From IMG/VR virus record IMGVR_UViG_3300020473_001533, positions 1-25,775 of that record: DNA of 25,775 nt; one strand, written 5' to 3'. Source of the DNA: a virus. Positions 4,678 through 12,030 of the stretch are shown one piece after another; the stretch's first letter is position 1, and each line of letters begins with the position of its first letter. Under the pieces are notes generated by a model that saw only the letters and a list, made by a program, of their open reading frames with translations, was not told the origin of the DNA and did no database searches. The position numbers and the translations under genes are program-made.

Positions 4678-4904
4678 TGCTAAAAGCAGCAACCATATTA
4701 GTGTGCTTAAGCGTTACAGCGGCTTGCTGTGTGATTTCTATTGCTGTTTACAGGTGGAACTTACGGCAAGAGCATTTATATAAAATTGGACTTATGAATT
4801 CTAATAACCATTCCTGGGAAGAGTTTGATATGGTAAACAAAGATAGATTTGAGTCTGAATACTGGAGGGTCGCAGAAAATGGCAAGAACTCCGCTACAGC
4901 TTGA
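4677..4904 (+). CDS. Small single-pass membrane protein
   Basis: 75 residues starting MLKAATILVCLSVTAACCVI, with one transmembrane helix (about 3-25) and then a polar, aromatic tail (YRWNLRQEHLYKIGLMNSNN onward). The start overlaps the terminase stop (TAATG), with GGTGG just upstream; an in-frame ATG at 4665 would add four residues. It overlaps the next gene by 26 bases, so it is part of the late operon. Size and topology would allow a holin-, spanin- or membrane-anchor-like role, but nothing specific supports one. No family recognised. Confidence 0.65.
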   Translation: MLKAATILVCLSVTAACCVISIAVYRWNLRQEHLYKIGLMNSNNHSWEEFDMVNKDRFESEYWRVAENGKNSATA

Positions 4905-5262
4905 CCCGTCTAAACAGACGTACGGTGGTGATCCTGGTAGTGCAGGATATCAGGGAAGTACTGGTCAAAATGTTGGCTCTACGGTCGGTGGCGCTATTGG
5001 AGCAATTGCTGGAGGTGGCGCTCCTGGCGCTGCTATTGGCGGTGCTATTGGCAGTCTTCTTGGGATGATTGGCGACTTGTTTGCGTCTGGCTCAGGCTCT
5101 AGAGATCCAGTGGCAGCAAAAGTAAAGCCGCAATTGTCTGGCAGGCAACCATCAGCAGCAGTGCAGTCTGGTCTGTCTGATCCAGGATCGTCTGCCCCTG
5201 GAATGCCGCATGGCCCGGCAATAAGACTTGAAGCTGCAAAAAACATACATAGGAGTTTATAA
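4879..5262 (+). CDS. Glycine-zipper protein, probable virion component
   Basis: 127 residues starting MARTPLQLDPSKQTYGG; GGAGGG lies about nine bases before this ATG, which decides the start over an in-frame ATG at 4849. Residues about 33-64 are a glycine zipper (GGAIGAIAGG, then GAAIGGAIGSLLG), able to pack helices tightly or insert in a membrane. The flanks are Gly/Ser/Pro-rich and look disordered. Many phages carry small glycine-zipper proteins near head genes, some thought to act in DNA delivery; that role here is inference. Confidence 0.7.
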   Translation: MARTPLQLDPSKQTYGGDPGSAGYQGSTGQNVGSTVGGAIGAIAGGGAPGAAIGGAIGSLLGMIGDLFASGSGSRDPVAAKVKPQLSGRQPSAAVQSGLSDPGSSAPGMPHGPAIRLEAAKNIHRSL

Positions 5263-5264
5263 CG

Positions 5265-5543
5265 ATGTCGAGTCCAATGGATTTAATTGGCGGTGGACCT
5301 CCACCGGGAATGGACGAAGGCCCCATGGGTCCTCCACCTGGGATGGGCGGTGATAAGGCTGAGCCAACAGTTGATGATCTTATTAGCGCATTAAAGCTAC
5401 TGCCGATGGACATGCGTCAGCAAATTGCTAGTGAAATTGTAAGCGACGCTGAAGGTGTAGCCGAAGGACCTCCACCTAGTATGGAAGCTCCTGGTGGTGC
5501 TATGGAAGAGATTGCAAAGGCTAGAGTTGGCGGTCCAGTATAA
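5265..5543 (+). CDS. Pro/Gly/Met-rich small protein
   Basis: 92 residues, with AGGAG nine bases before the ATG. The N-terminus is low-complexity (GGGPPPGM, then GPMGPPPGMGG), followed by one acidic amphipathic helix (TVDDLISALKLLPMDMRQQI) and another Pro-rich segment. The same GGPPP-type wording appears at the portal C-terminus and in the 852-aa protein. No family is recognised; a small scaffold- or portal-associated protein is possible. Confidence 0.65.
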   Translation: MSSPMDLIGGGPPPGMDEGPMGPPPGMGGDKAEPTVDDLISALKLLPMDMRQQIASEIVSDAEGVAEGPPPSMEAPGGAMEEIAKARVGGPV

Positions 5544-5872
5544 TGGCACGCAAGTTATTAGATAGGTACGGGGATAGCGGCCCCGCCGAGGGCAAGTCAG
5601 GCAAAAGGGAAAGCCTGATGGTTGAATCGGGGATTGATCCAAACTTGCTTGCAATGTTAGCAAAAAAGAAAAAGCAAGGGCAGATGACTGAGCGGACCAA
5701 GAAGGTTCCCCAGCGTGAGCCATCGGGTTCAGCATTAAGCCCAAGGGGAATGCCGATTGACCCCAGGCAAAGAGCGGCAATGCTAATGAAGCAAAAGATT
5801 CAGTCAAACATGGAAGAATCTTCAGGCCAAAAGAAGAAGAAGAAAAAGAAGGTGCCTAACCCTAATGTCTGA
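5543..5872 (+). CDS. Lys-rich small basic protein preceding the portal
   Basis: 109 residues starting MARKLLDRYGDSGP. It is strongly basic, with KKKKQ at about residue 41 and a run of seven lysines near the C-terminus (5831-5853), suggesting nucleic-acid or portal contact. The middle is disordered (Pro, Ser, Gly). The start shares its A with the previous stop (TAATG), and the last eight bases overlap the portal start. The A/G-rich stretch coding the Lys run is a place where replication or ribosome slippage could occur. No family recognised. Confidence 0.6.
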   Translation: MARKLLDRYGDSGPAEGKSGKRESLMVESGIDPNLLAMLAKKKKQGQMTERTKKVPQREPSGSALSPRGMPIDPRQRAAMLMKQKIQSNMEESSGQKKKKKKKVPNPNV

Positions 5873-8057
5873 GATTACCGGGCCAATCTCCGAGGAGTAC
5901 ACTAAGGACGGCGTAAAGTCCTACTCTCCATCGGAAAAAGAAAGAGAGTCTAGCCGGTTTGTGCATCGGCAGTGGCAATCTTCAGAAGACTCCAAGCTTC
6001 GCACAATAGAAAATGCTTGGCTTGGCATGGCTTATTTTACCGGGCGTCAATGGTCTAGATACAATAGGGTAACAAGATTACTTACGGAAGATAATCCCCC
6101 TGCGTGGCGAGTTCGCATGGTGTTGAATTACATTATGCCAACTGTTGAAACGCTCGCTGGTAAACTTGTTGAGAACCGCCCTGGATTTACTTGCCTTCCT
6201 GCCTCTGATGATGACGATGATATAGAAGCAGCACGTCAATGCGAGCACCTGCTTGAGTATCTTTGGCACGAGCTTAGTATGCAAACAAAGCTCCATGACG
6301 CTGTAAAGTGGATGGCGACTACAGGCACTGTGTTTTTTAAGTGCTGGTGGGATAGCAATGCTGGCGAAGAATATACGGACGAAGGCGATATTGAGCATAT
6401 AGTTGAGTATTTAACTAAAGATGTTGGCCTTGAGGAGCCTGAAAAGCCAAAAGCCAGTAAAAAGAAAAAGAAAAAAAGTCCTAGAAAAACTGCTGGACTG
6501 CCTGTTGTAGATATCTTGTCTGTGCTTGAAGTTGGTTGGGATCCTGGCGCAAGAGACTTAGACGACTCGCGCTGGGTCATTCACGCAAACATGATGCATA
6601 TAGATGAGATACGAACCAGGTGGCCAAAAAAGGGTCAGTATGTTGTATCTGATACTCAGTATGAAATTGATAATCATAGCCAAAATGTTCTCCGTGAGTT
6701 TTCAAACTCATCGGGAACCGACCAGTCTACCATTGATAGAATACTGGTCCTTGAGTACTTTGAAAAGCCGTCAACAAGGCATCCTGATGGTTACTATTCT
6801 ATTGTTGCTGGCGATATTGTTTTAGAGGAAGAGGAAGAGCTTCCCTACGGAAAGATGCCTTTCTTTTGCGCTAGGCATGTAACTGTCCCTGGCCGATTAG
6901 CTGGCGAAGGCGTTGTAACCTCTCTTATTCCAGCACAAAAAGAATTAAACAAAAGTGTTAGTCAGCGAATAGAAAATAAGAATCTTCATGCTCAACCCAA
7001 ATGGAGAGCTGAAAAAGGTAGCGTTGATAGATCTGCGTTCACTGACGAGCCGGGTGAAATTATCTTTTACAACCGAACGGCAGCTCGTCCACCTGAACCG
7101 CTACCGCCACCTCCTCTCAGCCCAGAACACAGAATGCTTGAGAAGGAGCAGATTGAGCACATACAGAACATAAGCGGCGTAAGTGATGTAACGAGAGGAA
7201 TGGCACCATCGCAGACAAGCGGTCGAGCGATTGGCCTACTGTCAGACCTTGACGCAACCAAGCTGGGTCCAACTGTTCGTGAGCTTGAGTCTTGCGTTGA
7301 AAAGCTGTGTATGCAGATGCTGTGGATGTGGCGTCAATACATGCCCATTGAAACAACAATACAGACCGTTGGTAAAAACAACGCGCTTGAAGTATTTAGA
7401 TTTCATTCTCAGCAAATAAAGAACACCAATGTCCGAATTATGGCCAATTCCATGCTTCCCAAACATCCGAGCTACCGGCGAGAGCAGGTTATGCAGATGT
7501 ATCAGGTTGGAATCTTGGGTGATCCAAGCGATCCTCAGACCCAAATGAAGGCCAGGAAGATGATGGAGTTTGGTGATATGGATCCCGTATACGGTGACGA
7601 GGATAGAGATCGCCGTTACGCCAGAGAAGAAAATCATATGCTTGCCAACGGCAAGTCCCCTGATGTGTCTCCATGGGAAGATCACATTGTAATGATTGAT
7701 GAGCATCTAAAGTTTATGAAATCAGTTGAATTTAGATTGCTACCAATTGACATTCAGGAGAATTTTGAAAGACATCTTGCATGGCATTACCATGCAGAAT
7801 CACAGCAACAGCAAGGTCAGCCATGGTGGTCTGCTCATGTTGAAGCTGGGGTTCCAGGTATGCCACCAGCTCAACCGGCTGCGCCTGCGGGTGCTGCTCA
7901 ACAAGCGGGTGGTCCACCGGAGATGGGCGGTCCTCCAGGTGGAGGCCCACCAGCCGGATTAGTGGGAGGCGGAAGCCCCGAGATGAACCAAGCAGTTGGT
8001 ACAAGAGGTCCCGGGGTAGCTGATTACGAAACCGGATTTGAATCTAGTCCACGTTAA
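5865..8057 (+). CDS. Portal protein
   Basis: 730-aa dodecameric vertex protein through which DNA enters and leaves the head. The size and order (after the large terminase, before scaffold and capsid) fit P22-like portals of short-tailed phages. The sequence has the usual wing/stem style: YIMPTVETLAGKLVENRPGF, acidic helices, VVDILSVLEVGWDPGARDLD, and RMLEKEQIEHIQNISGVSDV followed by GMAPSQTSGRAIGLL, a wording typical of portal stem and crown regions. A Lys run lies at about residues 199-205. The last 60 residues are Gln/Pro/Gly-rich and probably disordered. AAGGTG stands ten bases before the start. Confidence 0.88.
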   Translation: MSEITGPISEEYTKDGVKSYSPSEKERESSRFVHRQWQSSEDSKLRTIENAWLGMAYFTGRQWSRYNRVTRLLTEDNPPAWRVRMVLNYIMPTVETLAGKLVENRPGFTCLPASDDDDDIEAARQCEHLLEYLWHELSMQTKLHDAVKWMATTGTVFFKCWWDSNAGEEYTDEGDIEHIVEYLTKDVGLEEPEKPKASKKKKKKSPRKTAGLPVVDILSVLEVGWDPGARDLDDSRWVIHANMMHIDEIRTRWPKKGQYVVSDTQYEIDNHSQNVLREFSNSSGTDQSTIDRILVLEYFEKPSTRHPDGYYSIVAGDIVLEEEEELPYGKMPFFCARHVTVPGRLAGEGVVTSLIPAQKELNKSVSQRIENKNLHAQPKWRAEKGSVDRSAFTDEPGEIIFYNRTAARPPEPLPPPPLSPEHRMLEKEQIEHIQNISGVSDVTRGMAPSQTSGRAIGLLSDLDATKLGPTVRELESCVEKLCMQMLWMWRQYMPIETTIQTVGKNNALEVFRFHSQQIKNTNVRIMANSMLPKHPSYRREQVMQMYQVGILGDPSDPQTQMKARKMMEFGDMDPVYGDEDRDRRYAREENHMLANGKSPDVSPWEDHIVMIDEHLKFMKSVEFRLLPIDIQENFERHLAWHYHAESQQQQGQPWWSAHVEAGVPGMPPAQPAAPAGAAQQAGGPPEMGGPPGGGPPAGLVGGGSPEMNQAVGTRGPGVADYETGFESSPR

Positions 8058-8092
8058 TCGTCCGCTAAAACGATATTTAGCACGAGGGCATT

Positions 8093-8800
8093 GTGAGTGA
8101 TTATAATGGCGATACGAGCCACGGCTCCTCAGAGGAATCGCAGACCTCTGGTTCAGGTTACGCGGATACCGGCGACACAGGTGCACCTGAGATTGATAAG
8201 GATGGAAATCCTTCCCCTGTTCCTTACGAACGATTCAAGGAAAGCCGAGATGAAATTCGTTTACTAAAGGAGCAATTTGAAGAATTACAAGATAACCATC
8301 GTTCTCTGCAAGGGCAGTACGAGGAAACAGCGCAATGGAATCAGTGGGCGTGGAGTCAGATGAATAATCAGTCTGCACCCAAGGAAGACCAAGACGTGTT
8401 TGTCGATCCTCTTGAGCGAAGGGTTGCTGAAATTGAAAGCAAGCAACAGAGGCAGCAGCAATACAATGACACGCGGTATCAGCAGATGCAGGTCAAAGAA
8501 GCGGAAAAAGAAATACAGCGTGAGATTTCTTCTGCCAAAAAGAACTATCCTCACATGGAAGAGCTTGATGTTGTAAATGCTTTGATGCAGAACCCAAATG
8601 CTTCAGTGGCCAGATTGGCCAAGCGTTCGCATGAAAAGCGTGAGCGTTTATACATGGAGCGACTCAAGGAAGAAGGCTACACGCCTAAGCCGCGAACATT
8701 ACAACGCGGTGTTGGTCATGCTCCAGTCAAGCAAGATTTTGGGGAAGATCTTGACGCTGCGGAAGCTGCTGCACGAGCACGATTCGCTGGTGATTACTAA
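8093..8800 (+). CDS. Capsid scaffolding protein
   Basis: 235-aa acidic protein with GTG start and GAGGG six bases upstream. After a Ser/Gly/Asp-rich N-terminus comes a coiled coil (about residues 47-150: RDEIRLLKEQFEELQDNHRS, later Gln-rich), then a helical region and a basic/aromatic C-terminal segment ending RARFAGDY. This composition and the place between portal and major capsid are typical of internal scaffold proteins, which guide procapsid assembly and then leave. No protease gene is visible, so release without cleavage, as in P22, is likely. Confidence 0.82.
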   Translation: MSDYNGDTSHGSSEESQTSGSGYADTGDTGAPEIDKDGNPSPVPYERFKESRDEIRLLKEQFEELQDNHRSLQGQYEETAQWNQWAWSQMNNQSAPKEDQDVFVDPLERRVAEIESKQQRQQQYNDTRYQQMQVKEAEKEIQREISSAKKNYPHMEELDVVNALMQNPNASVARLAKRSHEKRERLYMERLKEEGYTPKPRTLQRGVGHAPVKQDFGEDLDAAEAAARARFAGDY

Positions 8801-8811
8801 GGAGTTTTATT

Positions 8812-10101
8812 ATGGCACAGCAAACCGCTGGGTTTGGACAAAGCGCCGGTACCGATTTTGACGTAGTACTCAAAGAGTATTACGAAGGTCCGGTTCGTGA
8901 GCACCTAAACAACAAGGTGCCTATTCTTCAATACGTAGAGAAATCTAAGCGCAAGTTTAGTGGTCGACGTGTTGTATTTCCTATTCACACAGCCCGTAAC
9001 TCGGGTGTAGGTGGACGTGGTGAGACAGGTAATCTGCCCACAGCAGGAAAGCAGTCATACGCAGAGAGTCGCATTAGTGCGAAGTTCTTGTATGGTCGCA
9101 TTCAGCTAACAGGTGCAGTGATTGCCGCCTCAACTGGAGACAAGGGTGCGTTTGCTTCTGCAATGCGTACTGAGGTCGAAGGTATGCGACGTGACCTACG
9201 GGTTGACTTGAACCGACAGGTTTGGGGAAACCTTCTTTCAGACACATCTAAAACAGGTGTAATGGCGCAAATTGCTGACGGTGTAACAATCCCAGGCAGT
9301 GGAGAAAAGCAACTTACAGTTGACAATCCAGGCAGTCGGTACATCAAAAAAGGTATGTCGCTTATTATTGGATCCGACGGTGACCTTGCGTCTACCCAGG
9401 ATCAAAACCTTACAGTTAAAAGCATTGATAGCCGTACTAAGTTTACGGTTACAAACGGTAATTCCGGTGATCTCGTTGTTACAAACAATGACTTTGTTGT
9501 CCTTGGTGACAAGAATGGCCATTCATATGACAATGAAATTACAGGTCTTAGCTTTATTGTAAGTGACAGCACGTCATTCAAACTGCAAAACATCGATACC
9601 GCAGAGGAAGATGTATGGAAGTCCGAGGTTCTTACGAACCCTGCGGCTGCCGGTACTAATCGTCCATTGTCTTTAGAGTTGATGCAGCTTGCCATTGATA
9701 GTGCAGATGAGATTGCGGGTGCCGAGCCTAACTTGATTATGGGTCATCACAGCTTACGCCGTGAGTACATCAACCTTCTGACCAGCGACGTGCGTTATGC
9801 GCCAGAGCAGTTGAAAGGTGGATTCCAGAAATTGACTTATGCTGGTGGTACTAACCCAATGCCTATCGAGTTTGACCGACATGCTCCCTATAACAAGTTG
9901 TTCTTCTTGAACACTGGGGACTTGAAGTTGTACACGATGCAGGATTGGAAATGGGCTGACCGAGATGGCTCTGTCATGAACCGCGTAAGCGGTGCTGACT
10001 CGTGGGAGGCATTCATGTGCTTCTACGGAAACCTTGGGTGTGAGCGTCGTAACTCTCACGTCCTGTTGGATGACATCGAAGTTAGTAACTTGATCTTCTA
10101 G
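8812..10101 (+). CDS. Major capsid protein (HK97-fold expected)
   Basis: 429 residues, with AAGGAG well placed before the ATG. The N-terminal arm (FDVVLKEYYEGPVREHLNNK, KVPILQYVEKSKRKFSGRRV, then VFPIHTARNSGVGGRGE) and GRIQLTGAVIAAS read as a podovirus-type coat protein with E-loop and spine helix (EVEGMRRDLRVDLNRQVWGN). Residues about 160-255 are a beta-rich, Gly/Asp-rich segment that looks like an inserted surface domain. The C-terminal part (YAGGTNPMPIEFDRHAPYNK) fits the axial domain. Position after scaffold and before a strong terminator supports the call. Confidence 0.9.
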   Translation: MAQQTAGFGQSAGTDFDVVLKEYYEGPVREHLNNKVPILQYVEKSKRKFSGRRVVFPIHTARNSGVGGRGETGNLPTAGKQSYAESRISAKFLYGRIQLTGAVIAASTGDKGAFASAMRTEVEGMRRDLRVDLNRQVWGNLLSDTSKTGVMAQIADGVTIPGSGEKQLTVDNPGSRYIKKGMSLIIGSDGDLASTQDQNLTVKSIDSRTKFTVTNGNSGDLVVTNNDFVVLGDKNGHSYDNEITGLSFIVSDSTSFKLQNIDTAEEDVWKSEVLTNPAAAGTNRPLSLELMQLAIDSADEIAGAEPNLIMGHHSLRREYINLLTSDVRYAPEQLKGGFQKLTYAGGTNPMPIEFDRHAPYNKLFFLNTGDLKLYTMQDWKWADRDGSVMNRVSGADSWEAFMCFYGNLGCERRNSHVLLDDIEVSNLIF

Positions 10102-10121
10102 GGATCGTGCAGAACCCTAGC

Positions 10122-10154
10122 CACTGGGGGGTTAATAGCCCCCTGGTGTTTTTT
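10122..10154 (+). terminator. Intrinsic terminator after the major capsid gene
   Basis: CACTGGGGGG (10122-10131) pairs along ten positions with CCCCCTGGTG (10139-10148), two of them G-U, around a seven-base loop, followed directly by TTTTTT (10149-10154). It stands 20 bases after the capsid stop, as in T7, and would reduce but not abolish reading into tail genes. Confidence 0.9.
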
Positions 10155-10163
10155 ACTTAGTAT

Positions 10164-10176
10164 CCCCGCAACGGGG
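10164..10176 (+). promoter_or_regulatory. Small GC hairpin in the leader of the next gene
   Basis: CCCCG-CAA-CGGGG, five perfect pairs, lies between the terminator and the ribosome binding site GGAG (10187-10190) of the gene at 10200. It may protect the RNA 5' end after processing, or act as part of the leader. No promoter is visible in 10102-10199. Confidence 0.4.
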
Positions 10177-10199
10177 GGAAAACTGTGGAGTGGTAAACT

Positions 10200-10796
10200 A
10201 TGATTCGCGATAAGAATATTGAATATAAGTACAAGGTTGACACCATTGAGGTTGCCAGCTTTTCCTCAATGCATGAGACAGATAGTGGTGGTAACATTAC
10301 ACCTATACACACCGACGACATTGAGTTTGAACAAATAAATTCTGTTGGCCAAGTGGGCCTAAAAATGGAAGCAGGCGAGCTTGGTCGAACGGCGCTGTAC
10401 TCACCAACATATATCGATTGGGAAAACGATGTGTTTTTCCGGGCTGTACACGCCAATGCATCGACAAACACCGCGCACACAACTACTTGGGTTGTTAATG
10501 TCGATAAGGTTGATGCTGGTGGTGCGTTTTCTCACCCGGCAACAGGCACACTTGACACGGTAATTCCGGCAGATGCAAACCATGGTAGTGCAAACCGTAT
10601 TCAGTTTACAGAATGGGGTAAGCTCGACGGAGGCGCGCTAGCGCCAGACATAAATGACTTTTTAAGTATAGATGTTAAACTTGGTGCGCTTGATGGTTCG
10701 GCAGATACATTTCTTATGGCCTTGCAAATTGCTTATTTACCAAAGTTTACAAGCGGACCACAGGTAAGCAACCAACCAGCTCCAACGGATGCATAA
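10200..10796 (+). CDS. Unknown structural protein following the capsid gene
   Basis: 198 residues, beta-rich and acidic (YKYKVDTIEVASFSSM, then SVGQVGLKMEAGELGRTALY and TTWVVNVDKVDAGGAF), with a disordered Pro-rich end. It begins after the capsid terminator with GGAG nine bases upstream of the ATG. The position suits a capsid decoration, head-fibre or minor head protein, but I recognise no family. The stop abuts the next start without a gap. Confidence 0.6.
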   Translation: MIRDKNIEYKYKVDTIEVASFSSMHETDSGGNITPIHTDDIEFEQINSVGQVGLKMEAGELGRTALYSPTYIDWENDVFFRAVHANASTNTAHTTTWVVNVDKVDAGGAFSHPATGTLDTVIPADANHGSANRIQFTEWGKLDGGALAPDINDFLSIDVKLGALDGSADTFLMALQIAYLPKFTSGPQVSNQPAPTDA

Positions 10797-11294
10797 ATGA
10801 TTCTGACTGAAACTCAATGGAATGAAATAAAGCGAATCAATTGGAACAATAAAGAAACCAAGCGTATTCGCGAGCGCGTTCACGACGAAAGCATCATTGT
10901 CGGGTGGTGTCCAAAGGTAAAGCGGTGGATGCTGGCTAGAATTATTGACGCCACCGTTGAGGTTCAGTTTGGGGTGAAGACTATTCCAACAAAAGAGAGA
11001 GTGCCTTTTGTCTGGAAGGTTTGGGAGGATGATGACGGGGCGTTCCTGAATATCAGGGACCCCCGTTTGATTCCATATATCCGAAGGTGCGATTTGTGGC
11101 GAATGGGGTCTGGTAAATACTTAGACCAGTTTACGAGCCTTGAATACATAAAGGAGCAGCGCGAAAGAAGCGAGCTGGATGATATGGCGTACGCAGCAAC
11201 GCAGGACTTTAGTCGTCTACAGAAGGCAGCAGAGTCAATATGCGGAACAGGTACAACGTCAAAGGGTCCAGAGAAGTTCTTTTTCATGAACTAA
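10797..11294 (+). CDS. Hypothetical protein of the head-tail region
   Basis: 165 residues starting MILTETQWNEIKRINWNN; rich in Trp, Arg and Asp, with a likely beta core (SIIVGWCPKVKRWMLARIID, then ATVEVQFG) and a charged C-terminal helix (TSLEYIKEQRERSELDDMAY). The start abuts the previous stop, and no clear ribosome binding site is seen, so it may be translated by coupling. Position between capsid and adaptor suggests a virion or assembly role. No family recognised. Confidence 0.55.
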   Translation: MILTETQWNEIKRINWNNKETKRIRERVHDESIIVGWCPKVKRWMLARIIDATVEVQFGVKTIPTKERVPFVWKVWEDDDGAFLNIRDPRLIPYIRRCDLWRMGSGKYLDQFTSLEYIKEQRERSELDDMAYAATQDFSRLQKAAESICGTGTTSKGPEKFFFMN

Positions 11295-11295
11295 T

Positions 11296-12030
11296 ATGGC
11301 TATCAACAACCTAGTTCTGACAATTGAAGACGCGAGAGCATTTGCCAAGCTATTGCTTGACGAAACCGGCGACCTGTTTTGGACAGAAACAGAGCAGACC
11401 AGGTTGGCTAATGAAGCAAACAGAGCGGTATACCGAGAGCTTATAAGCTCTAATCCAGAGTATTTTATAAAGTACACTGGCCCAGTTTCATGGCCGTCTG
11501 ACACTGAAAGCGTTGACCTGACTAGCGGCAGTTACCTTGGGCAGACCCCATACAAGATTATTACCATTGAGGACACCGATGATTCCGGCGCAGTTGCCAG
11601 AGACAACATGGCGTACAAATGGAAGCCCATGCGATTTGTCGATAGGTTCATGGTAAACAGGACAGCCGAGCGCATTGTTAGGGATGTCGGCAGGTTTTAT
11701 GTTGTTGTGGGTAAGAATCTTTATATTGCCCCGATACCCAATGAATCTTTAAATGTTCATTTTTACTGGGTTCCAAGACTACCAGCCACAAGTAACGCAA
11801 CCGACACACTTCTCAGGACAGAACAATCCGTTGAAAACGGGGCAGCAGAAGAGTTCGGAGATTTGGTAGGGGTTTACCTTGCCAAGTTAATGAATGCTAA
11901 ACAAAACGGCAATAATCCAGTCATTGACAGCCTTTGGGCTGAGGGCCTTGCTCGCATGCAAAGCAATGCTCAGTCTCGCCAAATTGACGAACCAATTGGA
12001 GTTAGAATTACTCGTGGCCCGTGGGAGTAA
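11296..12030 (+). CDS. Head-tail adaptor (gp4-like connector) protein
   Basis: 244 residues. The N-terminal helix pattern (LTIEDARAFAKLLLDETGDL, then FWTETEQTRLANEANRAVYR) is the typical opening of phage adaptor/head-completion proteins that dock below the portal. A beta domain (YKIITIEDTDDSG...VARDNMAYKWKPMRF and NLYIAPIPNESLNVHFYWVP) and a final helical stretch (AAEEFGDLVGVYLAKLMNAK) follow, also usual for the group. Position before the tail-hub propeller fits. Assignment by pattern and order. Confidence 0.72.
   Translation: MAINNLVLTIEDARAFAKLLLDETGDLFWTETEQTRLANEANRAVYRELISSNPEYFIKYTGPVSWPSDTESVDLTSGSYLGQTPYKIITIEDTDDSGAVARDNMAYKWKPMRFVDRFMVNRTAERIVRDVGRFYVVVGKNLYIAPIPNESLNVHFYWVPRLPATSNATDTLLRTEQSVENGAAEEFGDLVGVYLAKLMNAKQNGNNPVIDSLWAEGLARMQSNAQSRQIDEPIGVRITRGPWE

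Noticed and set aside
5831-5872. Programmed frameshift from the Lys-rich gene into the portal
   Set aside because: The A-rich run is suggestive, but the portal has its own ATG with AAGGTG at a good distance, so a normal eight-base overlap suffices.
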